A DNA stretch of 64,000 nt, from the NCBI RefSeq assembly GCF_028583425.1, contig NC_072791.1, positions 198,004,311-198,068,310 of the forward strand. Reading direction: 5' to 3'. Below, one piece after another: positions 1 to 20,420 of this stretch. How positions within the stretch are numbered: position 1 is the stretch's first letter; the number at the start of each line of letters is the position of its first letter. The DNA is from Eublepharis macularius. Its lineage: Eukaryota; Chordata; Lepidosauria; Squamata; Eublepharidae. Below the pieces are notes generated by a model. It ran no database searches. It was not told where the DNA came from and saw nothing but the letters and a program-made list of their open reading frames with translations. The position numbers and the translations under genes are program-made.

Positions 1-140
1 GAGAACCACAGCTCTCTTTGTCAGATGCAAGAGAACTGTGGTTCTCAAAAGCTTATGCCTCAATAAAGTTGGTTAGTCTTAAAATTGCCACTGGACTTTT
101 TACTATTTTGCAACTACAGACTAACACGACTAACTCCTCT
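1..140. repeat. Self-complementary short element, right arm
   Basis: Positions 1-11 (gagaaccacag) and 36-46 (ctgtggttctc) form a hairpin. They are followed by gttagtcttaaaattgccac and actacagactaacacgac, the arm typical of the family at 23250-23470. The left side is outside the window. Positions 141-774 show nothing recognised. Confidence 0.5.
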
Positions 141-774
141 GGAGCTTTACTAACGGGTAATTAAATTGTGGGGATTCAGCATCAGCGGGTGAACTAATGG
201 CTGCCAGCACAGATGGCTTTAAAAGGGGATCAGATAGTCATGGAGGACAGATCCTTCAACAGCGACCAGCCATGACGCCAGAAAGGGGACCATAGCATCC
301 TCTGAACAGTACTGCTCAAAGGCAACATCTTAACTCTGTGTTGAGTGGGCCATAGATGGAAGCCTGGAAGAACCACACTCCATAAACTAGTTTGGGCCAG
401 AAGGGGCAGAGAGGGGAAAAGTCAATGCTAGAAATCCTACTAAGTATGGGATGCCAGCATGGTTTAAAATTATGCTGGGGCTGTGAAGGTATGTAGCCTG
501 GGTAGATGGTTTTAGGGGTATTCTAGTGGTAGGGATGGTGGTATGGATCTCCAGGTTGCTTCACACAAACCTTTAGTTTCTCATCACTTCGACTACTTGC
601 AGCTGAATGTGCATGTCAGTGAAGCCTTTTGTGTGGAAGTTCTGTCTGTGGGACTTGATCTAGGATGGTTCATCAGCCCGTGCAAGTAGCCACTGAGTGC
701 TCCCCAATTTAAGGGAAGCTGCAGTAAGCCATGGGGCAAAGCACAGATGACCTTACGTATACCTATTCTTCCAG

Positions 775-897
775 GTCGTAAAGGAAAAGGTGGCAAAGGG
801 GCTCGGGGTGCACAGGACAAAAAAGTTAAATTCCTTGGCAAGAAGACAAAATTTGAGAGTGAAGATGAAGAGGAGGGTGAAGACAATAGTACAACAG
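775..897 (+). CDS. SSB: SSB penultimate coding exon
   Basis: Acceptor ..ttcttccag before 775 and donor gtaagc after 897. The exon enters with two bases of a split Gly codon and leaves with one base (G), completed by GG of the last exon. It encodes 40 full codons from RKGKGG to EDNSTT, with the conserved FLGKKTKF block. Confidence 0.93.
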
Positions 898-3800
898 GTA
901 AGCCATCATTTCCTGTATTAGAAGTCATTGCTCAATAGGCATTTGTTTGAAAGGCATTTGTTTGAAAGAATTGCTGAGTAAGTGCCTGATGCTGCTTCTC
1001 TTACTGATGCTTTAATTTTCAGAATCGGAACACTGTTTCCTAATATGGAACAATAATCGGGGATAAGGAACACATTTGTGTAATTGTGGGAGGGTGGGAA
1101 ACTTAATTGTATAACAAGAGTGAGTGTGATATAGGAGCTAGAGTGCTGGACTTTAAGGAGATACACCTGGTTCAGATCATCACTCCATTTACTGGGTGAC
1201 CTTGGCCCAGCCACAGTCTTTTTGCCTGAATCCACTGCAATATAGGAACCCGCTCTCAATGGCATTCCAGTTAGCAGCTTGATTTCTGGGCTGCTAGACA
1301 TCTTTCTGAAGTGTCTATAAACTGCTATGTGCCATCAAGTCGCCGCTGACCAATGGTGACCCTATGAATGAAAGACCTCCAAAACATCCTATCCGTAACA
1401 GACTTGTTCAGATCTTGCAAACTGGAAGACGTGGCTTCTTTTATTGAGTCAAGTCATCTTGTCTTGGGTCTTCCTTTTTTCCTACTGACTTCTACTTTTC
1501 CTAGCATTATTGACTTTTCCAGAGAATCTTGTCTTCTCATAACGTGACAAAAGTACAATAGCCTCAGTTTTTTCATTTTAGTTTCTATGGAGAATTCAGG
1601 CTTGATTTGATCTAGTACTCACTTATTTGTCTTTCTGGCCATCCATGACATCTGCAAAATTCTCCTCCAGCACTACATTTCAAATGAATCAATTTTCTTC
1701 CTGTCAGCTTTCTTCATTTTCCAACTTTCACATCTATACATCGTAATGGGGAATACCATTGTTTAGATCATCTTGATCTTGGTCCCCAGAATGACAATTT
1801 CATCTTTAAGGATCTTACCTAGCTCCCTCACTGCTGCTCTTCCAAGTTTCAATCTCCTTCTGATTTCCCCGTCGCAGTCTCCCTGTTGGTTGATGATTGA
1901 GCCAAGGAATAGAAAATCTTGGACAATTTCAATTTCCTCATTGTCAGCTTTAAAATTGTGTAAGTCCTCATTTATCTTCTTGATGTTCAGCTGTAATCCT
2001 GCTCGTGCTTTTTCCTTTAACCCTCATCAGTAATTGTTTCAAACCTTCACTATTTTCTGCCAGTAATGTGGTATTATCTGCATATCTCAAATTGTTAATG
2101 GTCCTTTGCCAATTTTTACTCCAACTTCTTCTAGATTTAATCCAGCTTTCCTTATGATATGCTCTTCATAGAGGTTGAACAGATAGGGAGATAATATACA
2201 TCTTTGTCTGAGACCCTTGCCAATTGGAAACCATTCTGTTTTCGCTCTCATAATTGCAAAGACTGAGATCTGTTCAGTATGGTTCACAATTAGCTAAGTG
2301 ACTGCTGAGAGGCTGCTGTAAAAATACACAGCTGAAATGTAAACTATAATCTTGACTACAAACAACTTCTGTGATATGATCTAATGCTAAACAGGTAAAA
2401 GTAGTCCCCTGTGCAAGCACTGAGTCATTACTGACCCATGGGGGGATGTCGCATCACGACGTTTTCTTGGCAGACTTTTTGTTACGGGGTGGTTTGCCAT
2501 TGCCTTCCCCAGTCATCTACACTCTACCCCCAGGAAATTGGGTATTCATTTTACCGACCTTGGAAGGATGGAAGGCTGAGTTAACCTTGAGCTGGCTACC
2601 TGAACCCAGCTTCCGCCAGGATCGAACTCAGGTCGTGAGCAGAGCTTGGGCTGTAGTACTGCAGCTTACCACTGTGCGCCACGGGGCTCTCTGATAAACA
2701 GGAAAAGAGTAAAAAGGCTTCTGAGAGCCCATAGCTTTGAACACACATTCAGAAAATGGCTTTCAAAAAGCTTCTGATAAGACTGGAAAAATAAGCCTCT
2801 TTAAAAGCACCAATAGAATTTAAGGCAATGTGTTTCTATGCAGAAATTTATAAATTTATTAAAATCCACTAAAATCTATTAAGAACATTAAAATCCTTCA
2901 GAAAAACATTGTTTATCTAATAATTGCTACAGAGAGATGATCGACAAGGCTTGTGGAAAGGTTTGTCGCCATTATCCTGCTATGCGGTTTGTTATTCTAA
3001 GCAGCTACAACTGGATCACACTGGAGTGCATTGGATTGCTTTGTAGTTTATTACAGCGACATTTGGTGCTTTAAAAAGTAACTGCAGTTACAGGGTTTTT
3101 TTGTTCTACATGGTCTGCAATCCTGCTCCCCTTGGATTTTGAAGTACATATTACTGTTGAACCATATTAAGTGGTGAATAAGGGATTACAGTGAACCATA
3201 CTAAGCAGATAATAGATTACAACATAGAGATCTTTTTAATTTTTTAAAATTTTTCTTCCACTCTTTCCCCTGAGGATTACAAATATTTTAATAACTCATA
3301 AAGTGGATTAAAGCAACAATTTTTTCAACCTCTTTTTTGTAGATTACCAGTAACTGATAAAGTGGGTTAATGCTCAACATCCCTTTGTTGATTGAGTTTT
3401 GCATTATATTTAGACATAGAATTGAACTTCTGAACTTACGGTGAACTTTAATGATTTAGAATTTCCAGGATATGTGTTAAGTACTTCAGGAATAAATTTG
3501 AAATACATTTGCAATATATTTATCCATTGGAATACTAGAATAGATTTAGTATATTATTTTGAAAATTATAAGTGAAATATGAAGTGTTTGAAGAATCTTA
3601 AGAAATTTAATAAAGAACAGAAGGAAGAAGAGAAAAAAGGGGTGAAGTTAGTAGACTATTGTGTTGAATTGAATAATAACCAAATAAATATCAATTTACT
3701 TTTCAAGTTTTAATACTAACATTAATTTTATAATCAATATTCAGTCAATAATTGTTATTGTTGTTCACTGTTACTATTGGGATAGAAGAATAGTTAATAT

Positions 3801-6800
3801 AATATCTAAATATCTATACTATCTAAATATCCAAAGGGCCTTTTGAAGGACTATAGCAGATTGGTTTCTTTTTAAGTAATTTTTTTTAGATTACTGTTAT
3901 ATTGCATTAATTTATTGTGTTGAAATATTAGAGGTGAATAGTGCAGGAATTATATTCAAACATATCCGATGAGAAAAATATGTGGTATTTTTAAAGAAAG
4001 AAGACAGTAAAAACAAGATAACAAAAAGGACACAGAAGGACACACAAAAAGTTTGAGGATGAGGAGATGGATTTTTCTGATCAGCCGGATAAAATGTCAA
4101 ATGATTTATCAAGGATGATTGAATCACTAGCAAATCAATTACAACAATCACAGCAGACAGTGATAGGATTAATTCAACAGGTGGAGAAAAGGAAACAGAA
4201 GAGTTTAAGACAAATAACTATTGGACTGCAAGAAATTAAAAGTGAGCTATTAACCAGGCTTACAGAAATTAAAAAAGCTATGTAAGGCAACACACAAGAG
4301 ATCAAAGGGATTAAAGAAAAACAAACCAGTATCTGTTTAGATGAGCATTAATTGGAAAAAACAGAACCGAGATTGGAACCTCTAGAGGTGCAAAATAATA
4401 ATTAATTCATATTTTTGGTATTATTAATATTAATAATTTACACATTAGGGAGGATACCAGAAAGTTTTGGAAAATTGGAGTTAGAAGATAAATTTCCCAC
4501 AAGATATTTTGGTACACTTCACATAACACGCCCCCCCCCCCCCCCAGGACACCATATTGAACAAAGAGACTCTGCACTCAGAGTATTGGATAAGGAGATA
4601 CAGATTTTTCAAGACCCACCAACAAGTATCTTAAAGAACAGGAAAGAATTTGCTTTCTTAACAAAAATATTATAAAGGAAAGAACTGAAATACTGCTTTG
4701 CTATTGAGATTACTCTCCCCAAAGGCAGAAAGATTATCACGACTGTGGATCAAGCCAGAAAATTAGCAAAAGAAATCTGAAGGTTTTGAAGGAGCAACCT
4801 CAACAAGTTCAAAAGAAAACACTCAAAAGATCAGGAAAAAAATTCAAGTGTGTTGGTAAGAGAGGAAGAAGATAAACTGAGTTAAGTGGAACTAAAATGA
4901 AGGAAATGAAGGAAATTAATTTACTGATAGGACTTTTATTTCCTTCATTTTAGTTCCTTCATTTTAGTTTTAAGTTTGTTTTGAGGGCTAAATTCACCCT
5001 CAAAACGAACTAAAATATTTAATCAATCAATGAAGGAAAGTGCAAATATATGTATTCAAGAGATGCATACTAAGGAAGAACACGAATATATCCTGAGTAA
5101 TAAAAAAAAAATGGTAAAGTTTGTGGCCTCAGCCAAAAATTTAAAAAATGAGGTTCAATATATAAACAATCCATAGATTAACATATTGGAAGAAAAACGT
5201 AACACAGAAGGAAGATATATGATTTTGAAAACAAGACTTTTGGAGGGGAAGACATGCACTTGATCATCAATATATGCCTTTTCCAGACTTCATTAGATTT
5301 TCAGGAAGGGGAGACAATAATTGTTAGTGACATGAACAGGGTTATAGACTTAAAGAAATCTAAGACTAAAAGAGACAAACTACCAACAATGTATTAAAAT
5401 ACATGGAAATGTTAAAAATAGAAGATGCTTGGAGAGTTTTAAACCCGAATGAAAAACTTTCTTCTTGTATAGACACAAATTGTACTCCCCAGAATTGATG
5501 TGTGTTGGTTCTCCAAATCTTTGATCATAAATCTAAAAAGTGTTAAAATACTACTGAAGATACCAGCAGATCATAACCCAATAGAGGTAGTTTGGCAACA
5601 ATACGGATATAGAAGAGGCAGATTGAGATTTATTGATATATTTTTCCAATATCTCTTCTTGTTGTAGAAGCTTAAGAAAGATCTAAAATAATTTTTCAGA
5701 GTAAATAACATAATAGATGTATCTACAGCAACAATTTAGGAAATGTGCAAAGGTGTATATGAGAGGAATTTAAATAGGAATTGTGGCTAAGAAGAAGGGC
5801 ATAACATCTTGAATTCACCCTGATCAAACAGGTTTTGTAGCAAAGAGATATATGAAAGATAACATACGCTTTGTTATGAATGTAATGGAAGAGTTGAAAA
5901 AGAGAGAAGAAAGCAACACTCATGTTTTTGGATGCAGAAAAAGTATTTAATCTGACGTGGCCCTTTCTATTGAATATACTGGAATATTTTAATTGTGGAT
6001 CTAAATTTATGAACTGCATTCAAAATATATACAAAATAATAATAATACTCAATTTATATACTGCCCTTGAGGATGACTTAACACCCACTCAGAGCAGTTT
6101 ACAAAGTATGTTATTATTATCCCCACAACAAAATACCCTGTGAGGTGGATGGGGCTGAGAGAGCTAGACACTGTGACTGACCCAAGGTGGAGGAGTGAAG
6201 AATCAAACCTGGCTCTCTAGATTAGAGTCCCGCGCGCTTAACCACTACACCAAACTGGCTCTCTGTTTGCAAAGATTTCAGTTAATACTGTTATCTGAAG
6301 GAACTCAAATTAAAAAGGCACCCGTCAAGGATGCCCAATATCGCCATTATTATTTATTCTCGCACTGGAGGCATTGGCTGTGAGAATCAGACAAGATCCA
6401 AGAATTCAAGGTTTAAAAGTAGATGGAGAAGAATTTAAGAATGAGCTATGCAGATGATGTAGTATTAATATTAACCTGCAGGCATCAATTCAATATGTTA
6501 TGGAATATATAGAAGAATCTGGACATCTTTCAGGATATAGGAAGAAAATGAAAACAATAAAACAATTACAGGTTGTACAATAACTTCAAATACAATAAAA
6601 TATTTGGGAATAAATCTGACTGGCCAAAATGACACATTATTTAGAGACAATTACAGAGTTTAGCTAACCATACAAGAGGATCTATGGAAGTGGACAAAAT
6701 TGAAAAATTCATGGTTGGAGAGAATTGCAGTAATAAAGATGAATGTGTTATCAAAACTGATTTTTTATTCCAAATATTATAAATTTATATACAATAAAAA

Positions 6801-9800
6801 AACTTTGAATGAATGGCAGAGATAAAGTATTAGCAGCACCAAATATTATCAAGCAGTTGGACTGGTTTGGATTGCAGATTGGATTACAGTGCCAAACAAA
6901 ATAACAATCAAATTTGAAGTGGCAGATTTGGATGAAGGAAGACGTTATTTATGGACTAAAAATACTGAGCTCAACTCCATTAAAAAATACCATCTGATCA
7001 GAGGATTATTTAAAATTTGGGGGAAATGTTGAAGAAGAATCAGCCCTTTGATATCTCCATTAATGTTCCCATTGGAGGCATATTATGATAAAAATGTTAG
7101 AAAGAGTAATGACTCAATAACTTATGGAGAAGTGATTAATTCACAAGGAAGAATAAAAACTTGGCAAAACCTAAAAGATGAAGGCAAAAATATACAGTGG
7201 CTATTATATTTACAATTGAGAAGTGAAATAAAAACAGCAAGTGGGACGATCAGGGAAGAATTTGAAAAATTGATCATACAGCACAAAGAACATCTGTTGG
7301 GACAAATTTATAAAATACTGCAATTTGATAGAAAAGGACAAGTAAAACCATGTATGATCAAGTAGATGCGGAATCTTGGGGAGGAAATTACTATGCAACA
7401 GTAGGAAACTTTATGCACAAAAGACATCAAATTTACAGAGTCGAATGTTAAAATTAACATAAGGAGTTTTTCTGATGGTATATTATACTGAAAGATATAG
7501 AAAAAATGGATTAAAGATTATAAGGAAAAATGCTGGAAATGTAAAGAACGTGATGGCACTTTTTACCATATATAGTGGACCTGTAAAATAACTTAAAAAA
7601 ATTGGAACGAAATACATGACATAATACAAAATGTCTTGTAAATAAAATTTGCTCTGGATCCAAAGACTGTGTCATTGGGTATTCTGCCCCCAAAGTTTCC
7701 CCCAAATTTAAGTTTTTAATTATATGATAATGATGGCCAGAATGATATTTGCAGCCAAATAGAAAACTAATTGCTGCCCTAAATGAGGAGAAGATAAATT
7801 AGCAGGCCAAACTAACAAATTATATTAATAAAAGATCCATATAAGAGTTTTAGGAAAGATGGGGAAAATATTATACATATTATATTAGGATAAGCTGTGA
7901 AAGTTTAGAAGAATACAGTAGAAGTTGTACATTTTAATGTAAATGGAGCAATAATATTCTAATTGATTGGAAAAATTATTTAGAAGATTTGAAGTATTGG
8001 TTGGATTTTTGAAAACTATAGAATTAGGATTATGCAGTATCTCTTTCATTTTTTTCTTGTATCTCTTTTCTTTTATCTTCCTATTTTTTTGTCATTTGCA
8101 ATATGCTTTTCTGCTATTTTATATCAATAATAAAAATTGCTTTAAAAAATCTTTGCCTAACCTCTTTCACAAGATTACTGTGAAGATAGGGAGAAAAGGA
8201 TCCCTCTGTATGTTTTCCTGAGTAAAGAGAATAAAAATGAGAGCAATTTTTGTCCATAAATCCCAAAAATCTCTACCTGGTGGAAACTGACCTTTTTTAC
8301 TCCTGTTAAAATCAGCTTGATACCTCAGGAGTGTTAACAGGGACACTATGATAGAACACAGTTTTAAAATTCTTAGGCTTGAATCCTAATCTCCCTTACC
8401 ACGTATGCTCTATTCAGTGTGCAGAAGAGGAGGAGGAGTTTTTGCCAGTTTCTCCTCTCACTGCAGCCCCCCCACCACCACCTTTGAGCCCACTAGCATG
8501 GGGGAGGAATGAGCTGGGGTGGGGGGGCAGAATGAGCCAGAGGAGGAAGAGGAAGAAGGCAAGAAAGTGCTTTTAAGGCTGCATGAGCAAAGCTGAGCTG
8601 CGTATGTTCCATACCTTACTTTGGAATAATTTTTTTAAAGAAGTGTGTCATGGATGAAGAAGGAACCACTGAGCTAGAAGTACCAATATGATCTTGTCGA
8701 TCCCTGCTAGCACCGTCATTCCTTTGGCATGGGAAATGCTGCTGTGTGACTCCCTCCCATACAAATGTATAATTAATAATAAAGTGCTGTTGAGTCACAC
8801 AACCTGAAATAATAACAATAACATTTGATTTATATACTGCCCTTCAAGACAACACCCATTCAGAGCGGTTTACAAAGTATGTTGTTATCCCCACAACAAC
8901 AACAACCACACACCCTGTGAGGTGGGTGGGACTGAGAGAGCTCCTAGAAGCTGTGACTGACCCAAGGTCCCCCAGCTGGTTTCAAGTGGAAGAGTGGGGA
9001 ATCAAAACTCAGTTCTCCAGATTAGAGTCTTGTACTCTTAACCACTACACCAAACTGAATTCTGAAAAGGTTTTTAAGGGCAAGAGACAAGCAGAGTGGG
9101 TTTACCATTATCAGTCTTCCTTGGTGGTCTCCACCCAGGGCCAACCCTGCGTAGCTTCTGAACTCTTGATGAGATTGGGCCAGGCAGGATTCAGGCTGCT
9201 CTCTTACCTTGTAAATGCAAGGAATCCTGGATCACATAGGATGAAGCAATGCTGCTGCTCAATCCAGTTTGCAGAAGGAGGAACCATACCATAATATTCT
9301 TCTCTTATATGATAGCACAGGAAGGAGCTATGCTGCAGTGCTGCTGGGGTTATGTAAGATATGGGCCTTAAATGATCATGCCCTTTCAATATGCAGTCTG
9401 GATACTATCTTCTGTTTGGAGAAGTCCCTAAACTGAATTCTGAAAACGTTACTGCTCTGTACTTAGAATTTTAAGAGACTCTTTCAGGAGTCCCAGAGAG
9501 CTGGAGTTTCTATAATGGAGGAATGTGTGTGTTACTCCGATGTTCTGGATGAGATAGCCAACATGCATGGAGCTGAGGGGGGGGGGGACAGGGTGTGCTA
9601 TAGAAAAATTCTGTGTGAATTCAGGTAACATCCATTCTGGCCAAATTTAAGCAGCTCCATATGAGCATATTTAGAGAAAAGTAGAGAAAATGGCTAGCTG
9701 TTTTTAAAAAAACGTGGATATTATTTGCTTCATTTTCATTGCCTTGAACTGCGCATCGTATCATTGACGGATCTCAAATGTTACAGGGCCAGCAAGTCCA

Positions 9801-9887
9801 AAGAAAAGACCATTAGAAGACACAGAGCAAGAAGAACGTGCCTCAAAGCAGCTAAAGACAGAAAACGGAGCTGGAGATCAGGAATAA
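775..9887 (+). CDS. SSB: SSB (La protein), C-terminal part, two exons
   Basis: 3' end of the gene for La, the nuclear RNA chaperone that binds UUU-OH 3' ends of new RNA polymerase III transcripts. Coding exons here are 775-897 and 9787-9887; the N-terminal La motif and RRMs lie upstream of the window. The two exons join in phase (..STT-G-PASPKK..) and give about 73 residues: a Lys/Gly-rich stretch, the VKFLGKKTKF segment typical of vertebrate La, an acidic run (ESEDEEEGED), a basic KKRP cluster and the conserved end ASKQLKTENGAGDQ. Vertebrate La carries its nuclear localisation and retention signals in this tail. The separating intron is 8,889 bp and consists largely of transposons. The gene is convergent with METTL5. 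Identification is by remembered family sequence and by the METTL5-UBR3 neighbourhood; I am very sure of it. Confidence 0.95.
901..1317. repeat. Intron start with a MIR-like SINE fragment
   Basis: First part of the long SSB intron. About 1125-1230 resembles the tRNA-derived part and core of a MIR/CORE-type SINE on the + strand: a degenerate B-box-like ggttcagatc followed by the core phrase tgggtgaccttggcccagcc. The rest shows nothing I recognise. Confidence 0.5.
1318..2290 (-). mobile_element. BovB (RTE) LINE fragment
   Basis: Read on the minus strand this is the 3' half of an RTE/BovB-type retrotransposon. The reverse-transcriptase stretch EWFPIGKGLRQRCILSPYLF is visible at about 2150-2240. 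Further 3' come remnants of the CESW..KKA and FEM.CWRRIL motifs, and the element ends near 1320 in the short tail gtgccatcaagtcgcc. Many stops and frameshifts show it is dead. BovB is abundant in squamates, and a second copy lies at 34381-36000. Confidence 0.8.
2395..2692 (-). mobile_element. tRNA-headed Sauria-type SINE
   Basis: Reverse complement begins with a tRNA-like A box (gtggcgcacagtggtaagc) and a B box (gagttcgatcc). A conserved body follows and then a tail with ggcaatggcaaaccacccc, which is shared with BovB ends. Another full copy in the same orientation is at 23521-23805. This structure fits the squamate SINEs that use the BovB machinery. Confidence 0.8.
2693..3959. other. AT-rich SSB intron, no recognised element
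   Basis: Very AT-rich, with scattered poly-A and poly-T tracts. No convincing reading frame, splice pair or known repeat. It may include the eroded 5' end of the L1 that follows. Confidence 0.4.
3960..8135 (+). mobile_element. Long decayed L1 retrotransposon
   Basis: Sense-oriented L1 occupying nearly half of the SSB intron. An ORF1-like start is at 4067 (residues MDFSDQPDKM.., with coiled-coil-like heptads). Endonuclease-like remnants follow at about 5220-5500. The RT domain is recognisable from HPDQTGFVAKRYMKDN (about 5818-5870), VFLDAEKVF (5922 on) and the catalytic YADD at 6447-6458. It ends in an A-rich aataataaaaattg tail near 8130. A MIR-like SINE (6040-6265) interrupts the RT, and a run of 17 C sits at about 4531. 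Many frameshifts make it inactive. The exact 5' end and target-site duplication were not found. Confidence 0.75.
6040..6265 (-). mobile_element. tRNA-derived MIR/CORE-like SINE inside the L1
   Basis: Reverse complement has the A-box-like ggtgtagtggttaagc, the B-box-like ggtttgattc, the core ccttgggtcagtcac, and a tail around gggcagtatataaattgag. It splits the L1 RT reading frame and so is younger than the L1. Related copies are at 8800-9058, 14695-14945, 28640-28868 and 29548-29615. Confidence 0.75.
8136..8799. other. SSB intron, unassigned
   Basis: No gene or repeat recognised. There is a purine-rich patch (gaggaggagg) at about 8428 and a GC-richer stretch with short C and G runs at 8460-8530. 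Confidence 0.3.
8800..9058 (-). mobile_element. MIR/CORE-like SINE
   Basis: Same family and orientation as 6040-6265: tttatatactgccc, gagcggtttacaaagtatg, ccctgtgaggtggg and ttaaccactacacc occur in order. The B-box region is at about 9000. Confidence 0.75.
9065..9225 (-). mobile_element. 5S rRNA-headed SINE fragment
   Basis: Reverse complement contains a degenerate 5S rRNA internal promoter region: gatgag.tt.ag.agctacgcagggtt followed by a tggagacc-like block. It looks like a truncated relative of the clearer copy at 16395-16605. Confidence 0.5.
9787..9887 (+). CDS. SSB: SSB last coding exon
   Basis: Acceptor ..atgttacag before 9787. It reads two bases of the split Gly, then PASPKKRPLEDTEQEE and ASKQLKTENGAGDQE, and stops at TAA 9885-9887. 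Two further + strand stops follow within a few codons. The METTL5 stop codon on the other strand lies only 44 bp downstream. Confidence 0.95.
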
Positions 9888-9909
9888 TACTTCAAAAAAG
9901 CATTGAGTT

Positions 9910-9915
9910 TTTATT
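9910..9915 (-). terminator. Candidate METTL5 poly(A) signal
   Basis: AATAAA on the minus strand, 16 bases beyond the METTL5 stop (9932). Cleavage 10-30 nt further on would fall at or inside the last coding exon of SSB. Sequence match only; use is inferred. Confidence 0.5.
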
Positions 9916-9931
9916 CTACTTTTAAGACGTT

Positions 9932-17339
<7,408 letters not shown>

Positions 17340-17559
17340 TTAAAAGATACAATAAAATATGCCTATGAATAAAATATGATCATGCTTTTCCTATTCGTGC
17401 CTGGGACCCAAAAGTGCACTGCCGATTTCTGCTGCTTGTCTTGTATTATAAATGACCTGGTCATTTTTTGTAGATTCTCCTTTTGCTATAACTGTCCGTC
17501 TATTTTCATATCAAAGGCTTCTGAAGGTACCACCCTGCAAATGGATAAAGTTGACAGCT

Positions 17560-17951
17560 GCCCCATTCATGGGTTTTTGTCTGTTCTGACTTCCACTTTG
17601 TGGAATGGCCGACCCAAGGAGGCCAGGAAGGCCCTCTAGGCCTCTGTCATTCCAGAACTGCGTAAATTGTTCAGGAGGGTAAAGCTTTAGTATAAGGGAG
17701 TTTAATAAAGGGAACAGGATTGCATCATTTACTGTATGCGTTATCTTGCTTTTACTGCATTGTTTTCTACTTTTGTAATTCCATTTTTTTGCATTGTTTA
17801 TGACATACTTTTTGGGTTACTTCTAATTTTGGAGATCCTAGTCATGTTGCATTGTTCGCTGGATGTCTTATGCTATTTGATTGCATTGTTGTGCCCTGCA
17901 TAATCTGCCTTTGGTCTCAGGGGAAAAAAAACGAGCTATAAATAAATAAAA
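17560..17951 (+). mobile_element. CR1/L2-type LINE 3' end fragment
   Basis: The phrase ctttgtggaatggccgaccc and the end gagctataaataaataaa match the 3' ends of squamate CR1/L2-like elements. It is truncated and diverged. Confidence 0.45.
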
Positions 17952-20420
17952 TCCTAAGCATGTTTACTCAATGTAAACCCCACAGCATTCATTAAGACTT
18001 GCTCTCAAGCAAGTGTGCAGAGGAATGCAGTCTAAGGGTCCTTCCAGATGCTCAATCAATATATCACAATCAATGCACAGCTGTTGTTTGTTCATTGCTC
18101 AGAGACCTAAACTGCAATCCTAAGTAACCTGACCAGGGCAAGGGTCACCAGCCTCTTCTTTATAGACAGCTATTTCTGAGTAATGAAAAAAGTCCCTGGT
18201 TACCTGCTGTCTAGACTTAGAGAGCCTGTGCTACCATTCCCAAGTGCTGAACTGACAGCCACTCGAATCTCCTAGCAGCCTTACAGGGGTCTAGCCCTTA
18301 GTTTGAGACTCCTCAGTCTCTGGGTTCATTTATGAGAATATAAGCGCACAATCAGCAACTCTTGACACCAGAAGTAAAAAATGTTTTGTTTATTAAGTAA
18401 ATCAGATTAGGAAGAGTGTATGCAGGACAGGAACCACTCTACTGAAGCACAAAGCAATAGGCAAAGAAAATCATAACAATTTTGTCTATGCTGGCTAACT
18501 CTAACTAGACATTAAAAGCTTGCTAATTTGCATCTCTGATGTAGCTTCCAGGTATTGCTCATACAGACTTAGAAAGGAAAGTCCAAAACCATGCCATGCA
18601 GTTCTGGTCATCTTGGTATCTGGCATGAAGAAAAACCCCTCTCTCACATGCTGGTAGAATGATTCTGGGACAAGAGGAGCCAAAGGGCTGTAAGCAGCCA
18701 TCTTTTCAATAACTGTTAGCCAATGAATGCACAGATAATTGCAGTGCTAGCATGAGAAACCGGGGAGGGTAGCTGGAGACTGATACTCCCTGCCCCCCAA
18801 GGACATTTTTCTTGGAGAACAACAGGCTCCAGGTGCAGCTAGTCAGGAGGCCTGCAGTCTTTCCTCAGAGACAGAGAAAACTGGGCCTGTGAAAACTTAC
18901 ACTCCTGTACCAAAGTCACCCAGGCAAGGTAGCCCTATAGATTTCAAAGGCCCATCTTCATACCCACCTCCCACGTTTCCAAGTTTTTTTTCTGTCCTAG
19001 AAACAGGACAAGGACTAAGAAGGCCACCAAAAATAAAGTTCTCAGCTAAGCAGCACAGATAGAAATGAAAATAAAACTAAAGCTTTAAAATAAAAGCTTC
19101 TTCTTTTTTAAAAAAAAGCCTAGAGCAAATCTTTTTGCAGTCTTTTCCTGGTCCTTCTGGAGCTGCCGCACAAGCAACTGCAGCTGCTGATAAGCTACTA
19201 GAAATTGTGCGCTACCTGCTGGAGAACCCTGTGTGATTGAGTAAGTCCTACAGAACTCAGCGTGGTTTACTTTTGAGTAGACAAGCTTAGGATACCACTG
19301 CCTGTTAGCATTCCTTTACAAATTGCTTATGTTTTAGGGATATAATTTATTTTCAGCTCCCAGATAGCAGTTCACTGGTTCGAAATTGCTACAAAGTGCT
19401 GTATGAAACATGGTTAGCAATGGCGTTGACACTGATTAGACAGCATCCATAACACAACTCCTGCTCCTCCACTTCTTTCTAGTGCTTACTCTGCAAATAA
19501 GGGACTCTCAAGAAAGCTTAAATTTGACTAGAAGGGAAGTGTAGGAACACAGCTGATTAGTTTTACCATAGTCCCTGGCACTAAATTTTCAGATTTTTAT
19601 CTAGAGACTGTAGATGTCCTCTTCCTGTTCCCATGCAAGCTGTCTCCTCTGTAGACTGAGCCCTCACTTTTTTGTACTCATGTGCTAAAATGCTCATAAT
19701 TCAGCCATGCTCTTTTAAAGCTGAGTGCAAGAGGATGACAGTATGCCCACCTACATCAACCTTTTTATTGTATTGGGAGTACAAGTTAAAGTCATTAAAA
19801 TGATAAAAGGTTCCCCACCCATTCTTATTAACTTAATATCATGTTATTGCTTTTGATCTACCCTGGAAAAAGCTAAAATACAACATGACCATGCTCTGAA
19901 CTGCTGTTCTATGCTCACATACCTAGCCTGGCTTAAAGTATTACACTAAAGCACTCAACAAAGTACCATCGCAGCAAAACAAAAACACCTTCTTCTATGG
20001 TTTAAGGGAAAGAACTTTTCCATTCCCTTTTTTTTTACACTCAGGAACAGGGAACGACAGAACATGACAGTGAAGCAAAGCTAGAATAACAGGCAATTGA
20101 GCGAAAGTCATAGAAATCGCAAGAGACATCAAACTGTAATTAGGAGATTTCTCATATTTAACAGGCAGCTGAGCAAGCAGATGCGTGTCCTACTCTCTGT
20201 GTCAATGTGAATTCAGATTCTAAACTCCCTGCGCTATGATCACATGCTTGATTACCTGACACGAAGTAATCTGCACTAACATTATATACTTACTCAAAGG
20301 CAAGAGGACATAAAATTTGTAGCCTTACAGGAAGAGAAAACAGGTTGCAATTCTAACGGCATTTTCCTGGGAGTAACCCTGAATAACACAGGACTTACTT
20401 CCAAGTAACCTTCTTAGGAT
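17952..20420. other. METTL5 upstream intronic/intergenic DNA, unassigned
   Basis: About 2.5 kb with no clear gene, CpG cluster or known repeat. Reverse-oriented A/T-rich patches lie near 19080-19120. Confidence 0.3.

Noticed and set aside
593..928. 111-codon minus frame over the first SSB exon
   Set aside because: Antisense to a confirmed SSB exon, with no similarity.
2395..2692. A tRNA gene on the minus strand
   Set aside because: A and B boxes are present but the arms do not close a cloverleaf, and the body continues for about 200 bp as a SINE.
5922..6143. Short frame beginning MFLDAEKVFNL as a gene
   Set aside because: It is the L1 reverse-transcriptase remnant running into a nested SINE.
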